A stretch of 36,472 nt of DNA, taken from contig VDMD01000196.1 in NCBI GenBank assembly GCA_007026445.1, forward strand, positions 1 through 36,472, in the 5' to 3' direction. Below the pieces are notes generated by a model. That model had not been told where the DNA came from and ran no database searches. It was given only the letters and a program-made list of their open reading frames with translations. This DNA is from Schizophyllum amplum (lineage: Eukaryota > Basidiomycota > Agaricomycetes > Agaricales > Schizophyllaceae). Shown here one piece after another: positions 1 through 9,700 of the stretch. Position numbers and translations under genes: made by a program. The first letter of the stretch is position 1, and each line of letters opens with the position of its first letter.

Positions 1-1459
1 ACAGGGCGAGAGAGGCCAGCGAGAGCATGCTAATCCACGCCGCGGCGATCGCAGCCCCAGGGATCGCAGAATGCCTCTGTCTCGCGCTTATGCCATGGAC
101 GAGTTCGAGGAGCGCCACCACCAGGAAGATGATATGCCGCACCAACGACAAGTGGAGGATGTGCCGCACCAACGACAAGAGGAGGATATGCCACGCCATC
201 GTCAGGAGGACGTGCCACGCCATCGTTGGCAGGAAGACGATATGCCACCGGCCCACCCTTCTCACGGGAATGGCATCGCCACGGCAGTCCGGAACACCGT
301 CACGGTGAACATCGTCCACAAGCAGATTGGCATGAGGACGAACGTATGGCGCGCCCGTTCCGCGATGATGGTCCTCGACCACCATTCCGCGGTGACGGTC
401 CTCCTCCATTCCGTGAGCACGGACCTCCCCGCCGCTCCTTTCCGCGGGGACCAGCCGCCATTCCGAGGGGATCGTACGCGCCCTCCTCGTCAGCCACTGG
501 ACTTCGAAGAGTATCCGCACATGCATGCTCCTCTGGCTGATGAGGATGCGCCCCCGAGGTATACGTCCCATGGTGAGCATCCGCCACCGGATTGTAGGTC
601 AGGACCGGCATTTCCGCGGCGATCCTCCGCCACCCCCGCCTCACCATGGTCGTACGCCTCCGCCTCATTCTCGCGAAAATCATCCGTCTCCGCCATCTTC
701 CGAGCATGGGCGCGACTGGCACCCTCGGCCGCCCTTCCGCGGCGAACGTCCGCCTCCTCCCTTCCACAAAGAGCGTCCGCCTCCTCCTCCCTTCCACGGC
801 GAGCGTCCGCCTCCTCCGCCAATCCATGGAGGCGGTCCGCCGCCGCATTGGGACCACGATGAGCACCCGCACCCGCCTCCCTTCCACGGCCGGCACCCGC
901 CGCCTCATGCACCTCCTTCTGAAGGCGATTACATGCCACTCCCGCCCCCCAAAGGCCCACGCCCGCCACCATCCGATAACTCTCTCGCGCCTTCGTCCCA
1001 TGGCCCTCGCCCTCCACCATCGGATGGCCCGCCCCCCTCCCACGGTCCTTACCCCAAGTTCCCCCAGCCTTCACCTGAGTCTCTCCTTTCCACACTAAAC
1101 GTCACGCTGCCCACGGTCGCGGGCGTGCCGCTGCACGCTCTCGTCGATGAGTATCGCATCTCTCGCTCTGTCCACTCCGCTCCTCGCCGACCAGGGCCGG
1201 TTAGACACCGGGCTCCGACGCAGGATAGGCAGCTGGTGCAGGAGCATAGCGAGTTGTCCCATACCTTCACCCGCCTCAGCGTAGACGGTGTCCATGTCAT
1301 CGCTACCGATATCGTCACGGCCAACGGCCCGATGCATGTCCTGTCAAGCGTGCTGTGCCCCGGTGGCATGTCGTGCAAGACCCAGTTCAGTCCGGACGGG
1401 AAGACCCGTGGGCGGACTGGAAGGATTGGCTGCCGCAGTGGGTTGGAGAAGCAGCTTGA
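1..1459 (+). CDS. Fasciclin (FAS1)-like His/Pro-rich protein, 5'-truncated by the window and frame-disrupted
   Basis: Seen: the segment at about 1080-1370 reads STLNVTLPTVAGVPLHALV, then VDGVHVIATDIVTANG and MHVLSSVLCP. This matches the last strands of a FAS1 domain (V-x-NG-x-HVL-x-x-VL-P). It is preceded by a long His/Pro/Arg-rich linker with FHGERPPPPP units, as found in fungal fasciclin proteins. FAS1 proteins are usually secreted or membrane-attached adhesion-type proteins; no signal peptide can be checked because the 5' end lies outside. Good coding sense hops between frames: frame 2 (71 to about 275), frame 1 (to about 430), frame 2 (to about 600), frame 3 (to about 1370), then frame 2 again for a Trp-rich end, DPWADWKDWLPQWVGEAA, stopping at 1457-1459. 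Staying in frame 3 would end at 1553 with an unlike tail. No introns of normal length explain the hops. Inference: frameshifted gene or local sequence errors. Confidence 0.6.
139..250 (+). repeat. Imperfect coding tandem repeat in the fasciclin-like gene
   Basis: Units of about 24-30 bp encode a repeated acidic/basic motif, (P)HQRQ-x-EDMP and PRHR-x-EDVP. All units are multiples of three, so the array keeps one frame. Confidence 0.6.
730..840 (+). repeat. 27-33-bp coding tandem repeat (FHGERPPPPP type)
   Basis: Three to four units, each containing CCGCCTCCTCC followed by a Phe-His codon pair and a Glu-Arg pair. They code for PPFRGERPPPP-like decapeptides. Related FRGD-PP units also occur upstream in the two other forward frames (about 380-480). 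Confidence 0.6.
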
Positions 1460-1863
1460 TGTGGCTATGTGGCGCTCTTTATTGATGATGCTCAGCTCAG
1501 TAGTGACTGGCATATGTATGTACGGCAACGGTTGTGTATACGTTGAATCATAGCAGTGAGCTCAAATGTAGCTCGAGTGGCGTTTTTCGAGTGAAGTTGG
1601 TTTGATTGGCGGTTAGAGTGGCAATCATTGCTTCTAAACAGCCTCGTCGTTCGCCGGATTGAACTTGAAGTTGATGAGTCCGCGTTCGCCGTTCGGTTAT
1701 GCGGTTCAGACGCCTGACTTCATCAGGTGTCTCTTGATGCTGAAAAGTGGAAGGGCCACAATTCAAGAGTCACCAAATCATCCAACCAATCAGTAGTACG
1801 GACTTGCTGTCGTATTACTCGTGACGCCAAGTACGATTACATGTTATAGGACATTAGACATTG
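1460..1863. other. Intergenic 3'-3' spacer
   Basis: Lies between two convergent genes. AT content is higher than in the flanks. No coding signal or repeat was seen. Confidence 0.5.
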
Positions 1864-2846
1864 CTATACATTGTACAATCGGTGTTCTTTTAGTGTAGTA
1901 TTGGGAGCAATGACGGGCTTCCCATACTCGACTGCGCAATTCGCCAGTCCGACGCACCATCCCGATGTGAAATGCTCCGCCAGACTGTATGGCAACCTCT
2001 TGGCCGGTAAATGAGGAGGTTGATTGAGGTTGCATGCGCACAACGGGCAGAGAGGTATGGCCCGCAAGTGCTGTAGGGCGACGTGTAGGGCCATCAGTCC
2101 CTTTTGGTTCGCAACATCCGTCGGAGGGATCTTGTAATGGCAGCCGTCCCAATGGCACACAGTGTCGGAAGGCGCGGCATGGGTCTCGAAAGTACTACCC
2201 TCGACATGCTCTCCTATATTCGTGCCACAGTGCTGACCGCCCTGATCCCTCCAGCGGCAGGTAGTGTCTGGGCAAGAATACCTTACAAAGGCGTCCAGCT
2301 GTAGCATGTCGGGCTTGAGTTGGTCGCCCTCTTGCGCGTAATTGAGCACCAGGTCCTGCATCGTGGTGTCTAGACCGAACTTCACTGTAGGATACACCGT
2401 CGGCTCGGAGATGAAGAATTCAAGGTCGCTGCCTGTCTTGAGCTCCGGAACGTCATCGCGCGCGAGCCACACTGCTGACGTCTCCGAGCTGCTGGGGTTA
2501 TCTCTCGCTAGCCTGGTTCTTGAGTCAGCACTAAACTTGACGGGCATATACCATCCAGGACTTACTGGAACACTTCATCGAAAGTATCTCTTGCCATCGC
2601 ACACCACGCGTCCCGCTGTACGCATACACCCTCCAATGAGTTGGCCAGAGCGAGCAAGGCCCCCATGTGAGGTTGCGTGAGAGATGGTTGGAAGGCCCGC
2701 GCGCGGAACACCAGCACATCGTAGAGATCCTTGTAGATATCCTCCTTGGCGCGGCGCCGCGGGCGTCCTTTGGGCGAGGAGTGCCCACTGGGCTGGGCGG
2801 ATGCGCGGTCAGTGTGAGACTTCCGTGCAGTGCACCTCGAAGGCAT
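1864..2846 (-). CDS. Uncharacterised Cys/His-rich (zinc-finger-like) protein, two exons
   Basis: Not recognised as a named family. Seen: exon 1 is 2846-2567 and exon 2 is 2513-1864, joined over a 53-nt intron with a GTAAGT donor, a GCTGAC branch site and a CCAG acceptor. The splice keeps frame (VFQ joined to LARDNP). The product is about 309 aa. The N-terminus is basic (KGRPRRRAKED), like a nuclear localisation signal. The C-terminal half has Cys/His clusters: CPDTTC (with CRW), then CHWDGC followed by H-x4-H (HVALQH) and CPLC. This spacing suggests one C2H2-like finger and a further C-C pair. A role in DNA or protein binding is inference only. A TATA-like box lies 85 nt upstream of the ATG. 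It converges with the fasciclin-like gene. Confidence 0.6.
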
Positions 2847-3823
2847 GGTTATATCCGGTATGCGGAGACTAGAAGACGGAGGGCGGCGAAGTTGTTGAGG
2901 AGATCGTGAGCTTCTTTCACCTTTTATACCCTGCGCAGTGTTTGGCTTTGTCTTCGCCGGTCTTCATTGCTGCTGAGTATGATCGACAGAAACAGCGGAA
3001 ATGAACGACGAACATACAAGATGAAAGACCTGCGCAGTGTCATGAATAGGTCACAAAGGTGGTGATGAAGGTTTGCGCGGGCTATGGTGTTATGATATGA
3101 AGCCCGATGTGATAGGTCCTGCCATTGTGATCCACGAGGCCAGAATAATTCCGGATGTCAGAAGGGCAGACAATGGGAGGTGAGTGCACTATACGGCTCC
3201 GGAATGCAGTCGACAAAGACAAACGACCGTAAGTTGCCAGAGATAAAAAATTGCAGTTATTTCACGGTGCACTGTAGGGTCCGAGCGAGCTTGTGAATAT
3301 ACCACACGGAGCGATCATGGTATGTTACTCTGGGCACACGGGGCGGCGATGGATGAGTGCAACAGATGTTGACGGACTGGGAAAACGAACGACGAACATC
3401 GGTTTTATCGGGCCGGTCACGGGAATCAACCAACGCGTGACGCGTCGCCCCAACCCGCTCAAGCCTCAAGTTCAGCCGGCTGCCGCTCAAGCATGTAAGT
3501 AGCACTGCGTAGTTGTCTTCAAGAAATACATTAGTAAAACAACGCACTTCTGTAGTCGTGTATGGCTACAAAATAAAAGCAAGATAAGCTAGAATATATC
3601 GGAGACTACATAGAGTCTTGTCAGTCAAGAGATAGTCAGCCGCGGGAGACCGAGAGACAGTATGACATTTGGTACAGTGTCCTCTTGAATTTGTGAACCC
3701 GCCGGTGGAAGTCGACACCGATAGTCTTTGGTCTTCAGCGTGATCCTCCCACGTCCTTCATATCGCATCCCCTTGACTTCCTTCAGGTCGCGCCCCCTTC
3801 ACGAACTACAAGTCGCATCCCCT
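2847..3823. other. Intergenic region without a supported gene
   Basis: About 980 bp between the start of the zinc-finger-like gene and the stop of the MYND gene. Short open frames on both strands (for example near 3257-3547) have no recognisable product and no splice pattern. Apart from the TATA box, nothing was seen. Confidence 0.5.
2931..2938 (-). promoter_or_regulatory. TATA box of the zinc-finger-like gene
   Basis: TATAAAAG on the minus strand, 85 nt upstream of the ATG at 2846. It is a good match to the consensus, and no other gene starts nearby in this orientation. Confidence 0.4.
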
Positions 3824-4902
3824 TCACAGCCGCATCCGACTGCAGGCCTTGTAGCGTTTCTCCCACCTTTTCTCGTCGTTCATGACCTCGGGGTTGATCT
3901 CGTCCGGGTCGCGCCCCTTGGCGAAGATGTCCCCTTCGTCGTCGTCCGCAGAGTCCCAGTCATAGCCGCCCGCGTCTTCGGGTGGAGGGTAACCTGGGGA
4001 CGGTAGTTAGTCGTGATGCGGTGGTCAGTCGTGACGCGGTGGTCAGTCGCGATGCGTGGGTTAGTCGTGATGCGGCGAATGGTTTTTACGAAGGCGCAGA
4101 CGGAGAGAACCACTCACCCGTCACTTTACTGAAGATGGGCCGGTCTGCCGTGGCCACCTTCTCCCCTTTGAAGGTGACGAGATGTTCCCAGTTTTCCTAG
4201 GCCAGGCGTCAGAAAGTATGTTCGCGTGGTAAGGGCGTGTAACTCACCCCAAAGTCATACAGATATATGAGCGGCAAGATTGTGTCCCTACTCTCCACCT
4301 CGGAGTGGTACTTGCCGGCCTCGCCGTAGACATCGGCAAGCGTGGCCACCTCTTCCTTGAGGATCGTGGTATCCGGGTCCGACCAGGGATCTTCCCTCTT
4401 ACCGTGGGGGAGGAACCGTATGATTTCCTTGCCGGCGGGAATGCGACGGCAGCGGGGGCGCGGGCGGTAGAAGACGAAGGAGTGGAGGTGGCAGTTTTCC
4501 CAGGAAAACGCATACTGGATGACATAGTGCAGCTCTTCGAACGTGTACCAGGAGGGGACGTCGACGATGCGTTTAATGACGGGCTTCTTCGAGCCGACGA
4601 TGCGGATGTCGAGGGTGTAGGCTTTTCTGGGGTTGTGTGAGGCGGCGGCGCGCGGTCACGGGGTCGCGTGTCGATTGATCACTTACTTCCCGCAGTATTT
4701 CTTGTGGGAGGGCCAGTCCTGGACCAGCGCATATGTTTATCAAGAGGACGTGCAGCAGTGCGGTGGGGAGACTCACGCTCGTTCGACACGCGTCGCTGCA
4801 GTACTTTGCGACGGGAATGGCACCCTCGCAGCCAGCGCATTCTATGGTGCCGGCGTTGCTGCACGTCGCCGCCTTGCATTCGGTGCGCGCGCGTCTGGGC
4901 AT
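3824..4902 (-). CDS. MYND zinc finger fused to a plasmid pRiA4b ORF3-like domain
   Basis: Five exons: 4902-4777, 4718-4687, 4626-4248, 4196-4118, 3993-3824. All splice phases agree and give 261 aa. Exons 1-2 encode a MYND finger: ECKAATCSNAGTIECAGC, then YCSDACRTS joined to DWPSHKKYCGK. A phase-0 intron cuts the finger. Exons 3-5 encode the pRiA4b ORF3-like fold: YTLDIRIVGSKKPVIKRIVD, WYTFEELHYVIQYAFSW, ILPLIYLYDFG joined to ENWEH. The end is acidic, then basic (DPDEINPEV, KRWEKRYKACSRMRL). Known: MYND fingers bind short proline-containing peptides, and pRiA4b ORF3 domains occur in bacterial mobile-element passenger proteins and in fungi, with function unknown. Intron 4 (124 nt) is about twice the usual size because it holds a minisatellite. 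The ATG is 110 bp from a foldback element. Confidence 0.85.
4006..4077 (+). repeat. 18-bp minisatellite inside intron 4 of the MYND gene
   Basis: Four units of 18 bp, consensus GTYAGTCGTGATGCGGTG, with 1-3 differences each. They lie wholly within the intron and account for most of its extra length. Confidence 0.85.
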
Positions 4903-5011
4903 TTCGTGCTAATGTGTGTATGTGGCTTGGTAGTGTACGAGAGAGAGGAAGGTCTGTCTCGTTCTTGACGACAGAGTTTTTGTTCGAGTTGGAGCGCGAC
5001 GCCCCTATTAC

Positions 5012-5551
5012 TAAGAGTCAGACCAGACATCTTACCAAGTAAATCCTGCGCCCAGGTAAATGCCCAAAAAGGAAGGGGCAAGTAAGTCGCGTCGCGGTCG
5101 GCATCCGCCGAGTGACCGCGTTACATCGAGTGATTGCGGCAGGAAAGACGGGCAGCGAGCGCGCAACGTCGGGCTTGCGTCGGGCGACGTCAGAGTCGAC
5201 GTCGGCGTTGATCTCCACGACGCGGGGGCGCTTCTCGGACGGTGTCGACAACATGGAACAGCTTGCATATCATACATTGAGCCGTATAAATAGCACCAAA
5301 TACAACATATGGGTAGCAGCTTCAGCAGCGCTGTATGGGGAGCGTGCTCCGCGTCGACGGCATCGACGCCGACGATGTCTCCGACGTCGCCCGACGCGGC
5401 CCGCTCGCTACCCGCCTTTCCCGCCGCGATCACCCGATGTAACGCGGTCACTCGGCGGATGCCGACCGCGACGCGACTTACTTGCCCCTTCCTTTTTGGG
5501 CATTTACCTGGGCGCAGGATTTACTTGGTAAGATGTCTGGTCTGACTCTTA
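5012..5551. mobile_element. Foldback / MITE-like element with long terminal inverted repeats
   Basis: The outer 117 bp (5012-5128) reappear exactly as the reverse complement of about 5435-5551, starting TAAGAGTCAGACCAGACATC. Inside these, the arms remain similar but diverged to about 5240 and 5345, leaving a core of roughly 100 bp. The ends fit a TA target duplication with AGAGTCAGACC as terminal inverted repeat, as in Tc1/mariner-type MITEs; this assignment is inference. No transposase is encoded. Apparent open frames in both arms are mirror images of each other. The element lies in the divergent promoter of the MYND gene and the gene at 5644. Confidence 0.85.
5285..5293 (+). promoter_or_regulatory. 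TATA box in the core of the foldback element
   Basis: TATAAATAG on the plus strand, in the unique core between the arms. It faces the gene at 5644. Activity is unproven. Confidence 0.3.
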
Positions 5552-5643
5552 CGCGCCGACTCGAGTCACGCGCTTAGACTGTCGGCTCGATATGCTGGGA
5601 AATACATCACGTTCGACGGTGCCAGTGCCTGTCTCCTCCCTTC

Positions 5644-6550
5644 ATGAGCTGCTTGTCACCGACACCGGCTTTGTCCTCGTCGGAGAAGTACTACGATCTC
5701 AATGCCTCCCCCTCGACTCTCAATGCGGCTGACGACTTTCGCCTTCACTTCGCGATCCCCAGAAGTTCCGAACCAATGCGCACTATGTGCTGGTCTTCGT
5801 ATCATGGCGCGCAGGCCTTGCCAACAGAGCTGCCCCCTTTTTGCCCCCCTCTGATTATGCCCAGAAGAGTTTTGCCGGAGCTCAGTATAACTCAATGCGG
5901 CACACTGCCGTCGAACTCCCAAGTCCCCACGTCATATCGTACTTGTCGCTATGCCCTGCTGCTGCACGGAAACAACATACGCTCTGTCATGACAGCCTAT
6001 CGATGTATCGAACATTTGGTACGCGATGAACATGGCGAGCGTCATTATTGTGCGCGGGTTGCAGCTTGAGGGGACGGTGCGCAAGCCAGAATGGTTCAAG
6101 TGGGCTGACAAGGTACGTCGTGAATTCTTCTGCTTCGTATTGTATCTCATCATATGCGCGCAGCTTGTGGACCGCTCGATTGAAGAAGCCAGGACTGCGC
6201 TCGGTCGGCCACGTTTACCAGATGTCCATCGCCTGAAGAAAGCAACTGGCCTACGTGTTGTAGTAGGCCATGGTCCATAATGTCAGGCGTACAAACCGCT
6301 GGAGGATTTGCGACAGGTATTGAACCTTTGAATCGGCGGACTTTGTCTTATTTGGCAGCTGTTGCGGTCACCCTCAACGCTGCTTTCCGACGCAGGCGTA
6401 CGATGCCCCTCTTGTGAAGAAGGCCGCTCGGATGCCAGTCATGATGTTCTACGCTACCTGCTTGCTTTATCGAGACGCTCAAGGTACGCCGGCGGCTCGG
6501 TGTGCACAATTTTATGCTGACTGTATGCCATAGTGCCGCGCTGGCAATGA
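5644..6550 (+). CDS. Unrecognised multi-exon gene, provisional model
   Basis: Product not recognised. Seen: several good introns join pieces of consistent frame. 5644-6018 (ending TAYRCIEHL) joins 6065-6112 (LEGTVRKPEWFKWADK), which joins exon 3 from 6164 (LVDRSIEEARTALGRPRLPD). Further on, KKAARMPVMMFYATCLLYRD is followed by an intron with a GTACGC donor, a GCTGAC branch and a TAG acceptor, giving VPRWQ and a stop at 6548-6550. The joins between about 6240 and 6400 are unclear. The 5' part is also uncertain: an alternative start at 5592 in another frame could splice over GTACTA...CCCCAG to KFRTNAHYVLVFVSWRAG. The gene lies just downstream of the foldback element. Confidence 0.35.
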
Positions 6551-6779
6551 GGACGCGTACGGCTTAGAGGCAGCCATGCACTATCCAGCAGGATAGAACA
6601 CTTGTGTCGTAGGCAAGCTCTTGTAGTTGTACAGTAGCAGTAGATCGTATGGTATGAGCCAATCGGGCATGCCGTGATTGGTTTGGCTGCCTCTCTTCCC
6701 CAACGTCCATCTCGTGCTGTACCCGCGACTCTGAGGGCTCTCTGCAGGCGATCAGGCTTGTATTGCGCGGTCATCGACG

Positions 6780-9700
6780 ATGGTGGCGACGCCTGGACTC
6801 CCCGCAGTTCTGTTTGCTCAGGTTCCTGTCTCGCAGCCCGCGCACCTCGAGGGCGATGGCTCGCTCGCCACTGAGATTCTTCCCGGACCACCCTCTGTGC
6901 AGTCTGCCAGACTGGCGGCGCTGAAGCGCGACCCTCACAGCAAAAAGGCGCAGTACTTGTATCTGCCAGCCGCGGACCCTGGCACGAGCTACGCTGGGAT
7001 CGCCGGCTTTGGCTTCACCCACGACGAGGAGCGCGCAGAACCGGCGAACGGCAAACGCTCAAAGAGCGCAGCTGGGTGAGTCTGTCGTACGCATCGCATA
7101 CCACACAGCTTGCTGACCGTCGTGCTCGTACCAATCACTCCGGCTCCGTCCTCTGCTGTCCGCGCGCATGTGTCGCTTGCTCTCGTCCGTTACGGTCTCC
7201 GCCGCGCCCCGTCGCCCCCAGGTCATCCACCCGTGCCCAGCGCGCCTCTGCTCGCAACATCACCGCCATACCCCGGCCGGTCGACGAAAATCTGCCCGCC
7301 GAGCCCGCAGGCCAGCCGATCGCGCCAGTGGAGCCCGAAACCATGACGGCCGACGCATCCCAGGCGTCCCGCTCGACCTCCGTCGACACCTCCGCCCTCC
7401 CGTCCGACGCCCAGATATCTACCCGACCAAAGCGCCCGACCAAGGGCAAGGGCAAGGAGCGGGAGATCGCTGGCGCCGTGAAAGAGGAGTCGAAAACGGT
7501 GTCGCCCGAACCTCCGGCACACGCGGTGCGGTCACAGCTGCTCGTGTCTTCCGCCCTCACTCACGCCCTCTCTCCTCTCCCACTAGCATCGCAACGAGGA
7601 CTACTGCTCTTCTTGCCATTCCGGGCAAACCTCGGGCGGCGCGTCGTTTGTGTACTGCGACGGCTGCCCCCGCGCATTCCACCTCGGCTGCCTCGATCCC
7701 CCGAAATCCTCGATAGACGACGAGCGCTGGTTCTGCGTCTCTTGTACGGCGAAGCAGGTGCGTGCCCGTTGCTCCTCGCGTTTTCGCCACTGACACGTTT
7801 GCAGAATCCTCCACGTAAAACGCCCTCGACCATGCTGTCATCGATCATCGGCCTCGTCGACACCAACAACGCGACCGAATTTCAGCTCCCAGAAGACATT
7901 CGGACGTTCTTCAAAGACGGTAAGCCCGGATGGCCATTCCTCGAGGCTATGACTAATCGCTTTGATAGTGACTACGGGGCCCAAAGGCATGTACACAGAC
8001 ACCACGTCGATCAAGCCACAGCGCTACAAGTGCGTTCATCTCGTTTTCCTCCTTTGTTCTTCATATCTGACTATCATAGTCGGCAAGGTCAGCTGGAGGA
8101 GCGAGATCCGCATCCAATGCGCGATCGAAATGGGACGCCGATATTGTGTTATCGTTGCAGAACCTCCGCTTTGCCTGAAGGCCTCACCGTCCGCTCACAA
8201 CCACAACACACATCACCAACGGATAACACTGCAAAGGCCGGGAAGCACATCATCTCCTGCGATTTTTGCCCGCTCCACTGGCACTTGGACTGTCTTGACC
8301 CTCCCGAGGCACCACCACCGTTAAGTCGGAAATGGAAGTGCCCGGTCCATGCAGACAGGGACATGGTGCGTGCGTCTGCAGCTTGTGGTTGACCCCCATC
8401 TCATTATGTGGCAGCCGCACAAGAATCGAATACCGAAAGAGCAGCCTGATATCGTGATCGATAAGGAAGGGCAGTATAACAACGGGAACATCGAACCTAT
8501 ACCCGCCGAGAGCCCATCGAAGAGCCACAAGTCGAAGAAGATAGAGGTGGACGAGCTTCTGATCAACGGTAGACGGTATCGGGTCCCGGAGAAGATCATT
8601 GTTCTCGACTTTTGGAGGAAAGTGGGACAGAGGTACGTACTGCCCGTGTCCTCTGATGTACACGGGCTAAATAACACCATGCAGGATCTCACCACCGCTG
8701 TCTCCCTTGACGGAAATCGACGACGACGAGTTTATGAACGTCGACGCACCGTCGCCGAGCAGGGCACCCGAGGTTAACCAAGTCGCTGAGAAAGTCAGTG
8801 ACGAGACACGTGAGGAGGTCGCTGAGGTAAATGAGGCCCAGATGGGCGTTCGATTTTCTGTCTGACGCGCGTTTAGGTGTTGTGGGGCATGCACCAGTTG
8901 CCGACGTCGTCTGTCGCGCCATCCCATTCGACTGTTCCCTCATCCCGTCCTGCACCGCTGCTTTTGCAATCTGACTACCGCGCGTCACCACCAGCGCCGA
9001 TCCGTCTACCATCACTCAATTCCATTCCGCCGGTGGTGCCCGTCAAAGGGCAGGTCGGTATCAGGCGCTCAGCGAAGAGCCAGGGAAAGCAGGCGCATTC
9101 CAAGCCACGCGCGGAACCCAATATCTTCTTCCAGCCTCAGGCAGGGCCTCTTGCGTCTGCGCCCAACTTTCCTTCCGCGTCAGCCCCGGTTGCTTCTGCA
9201 AGCAATGTAGGATTTCAATTCTTGTCCTTCGACTATCTTCTGACGTGGCGTTGTAGGGTACGAAATCCCGCGTCGTCGGTCACAACAAAGCTGTGCCAAG
9301 ACCTCCACCGACGACGGAGAGCGCCTCATCCGGTGTCCGTAAACGCAAGAAGCCAACGCCGGTCTCTGTGCCTCCAATTGAGATGAAGTTGCGAAACAAA
9401 GGGCCGGTTGTGAACGAGGCGCCGGTGGTGAACGAGAAGCCGGCGGTGAGCGAAGCGCCGGTGATGCAAGAGACGCTGGCGGTGAAAGAGGCGCCGGCAA
9501 TAAACGAGGCTTCGGTGGTGAACGAGGCGCCGGTGGCGCAAGCTCAAGTGGACGCCGACACTTCCATGTCGAGCCTTTCGTCACTACACTCAGATGGTTC
9601 CACGGGCTCTATCTCGGCACCTGTTCCTGCACCTGTGCCTCGGGGGAAGTCAGCATCTGCATCGGTACGAATGCTTGCTAGTCCTGCTTCATTCACGTTT

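Noticed and set aside
300..1095. Long minus-strand Arg/Ala-rich open frames opposite the fasciclin-like gene
   Set aside because: GC-rich antisense shadow with no domain or splice pattern; the plus strand carries the FAS1 match.
5032..5531. Mirror-image 139-codon frames on both strands (about 5032-5451 minus and 5112-5531 plus)
   Set aside because: They are the two arms of the inverted repeat read in opposite directions, not genes.
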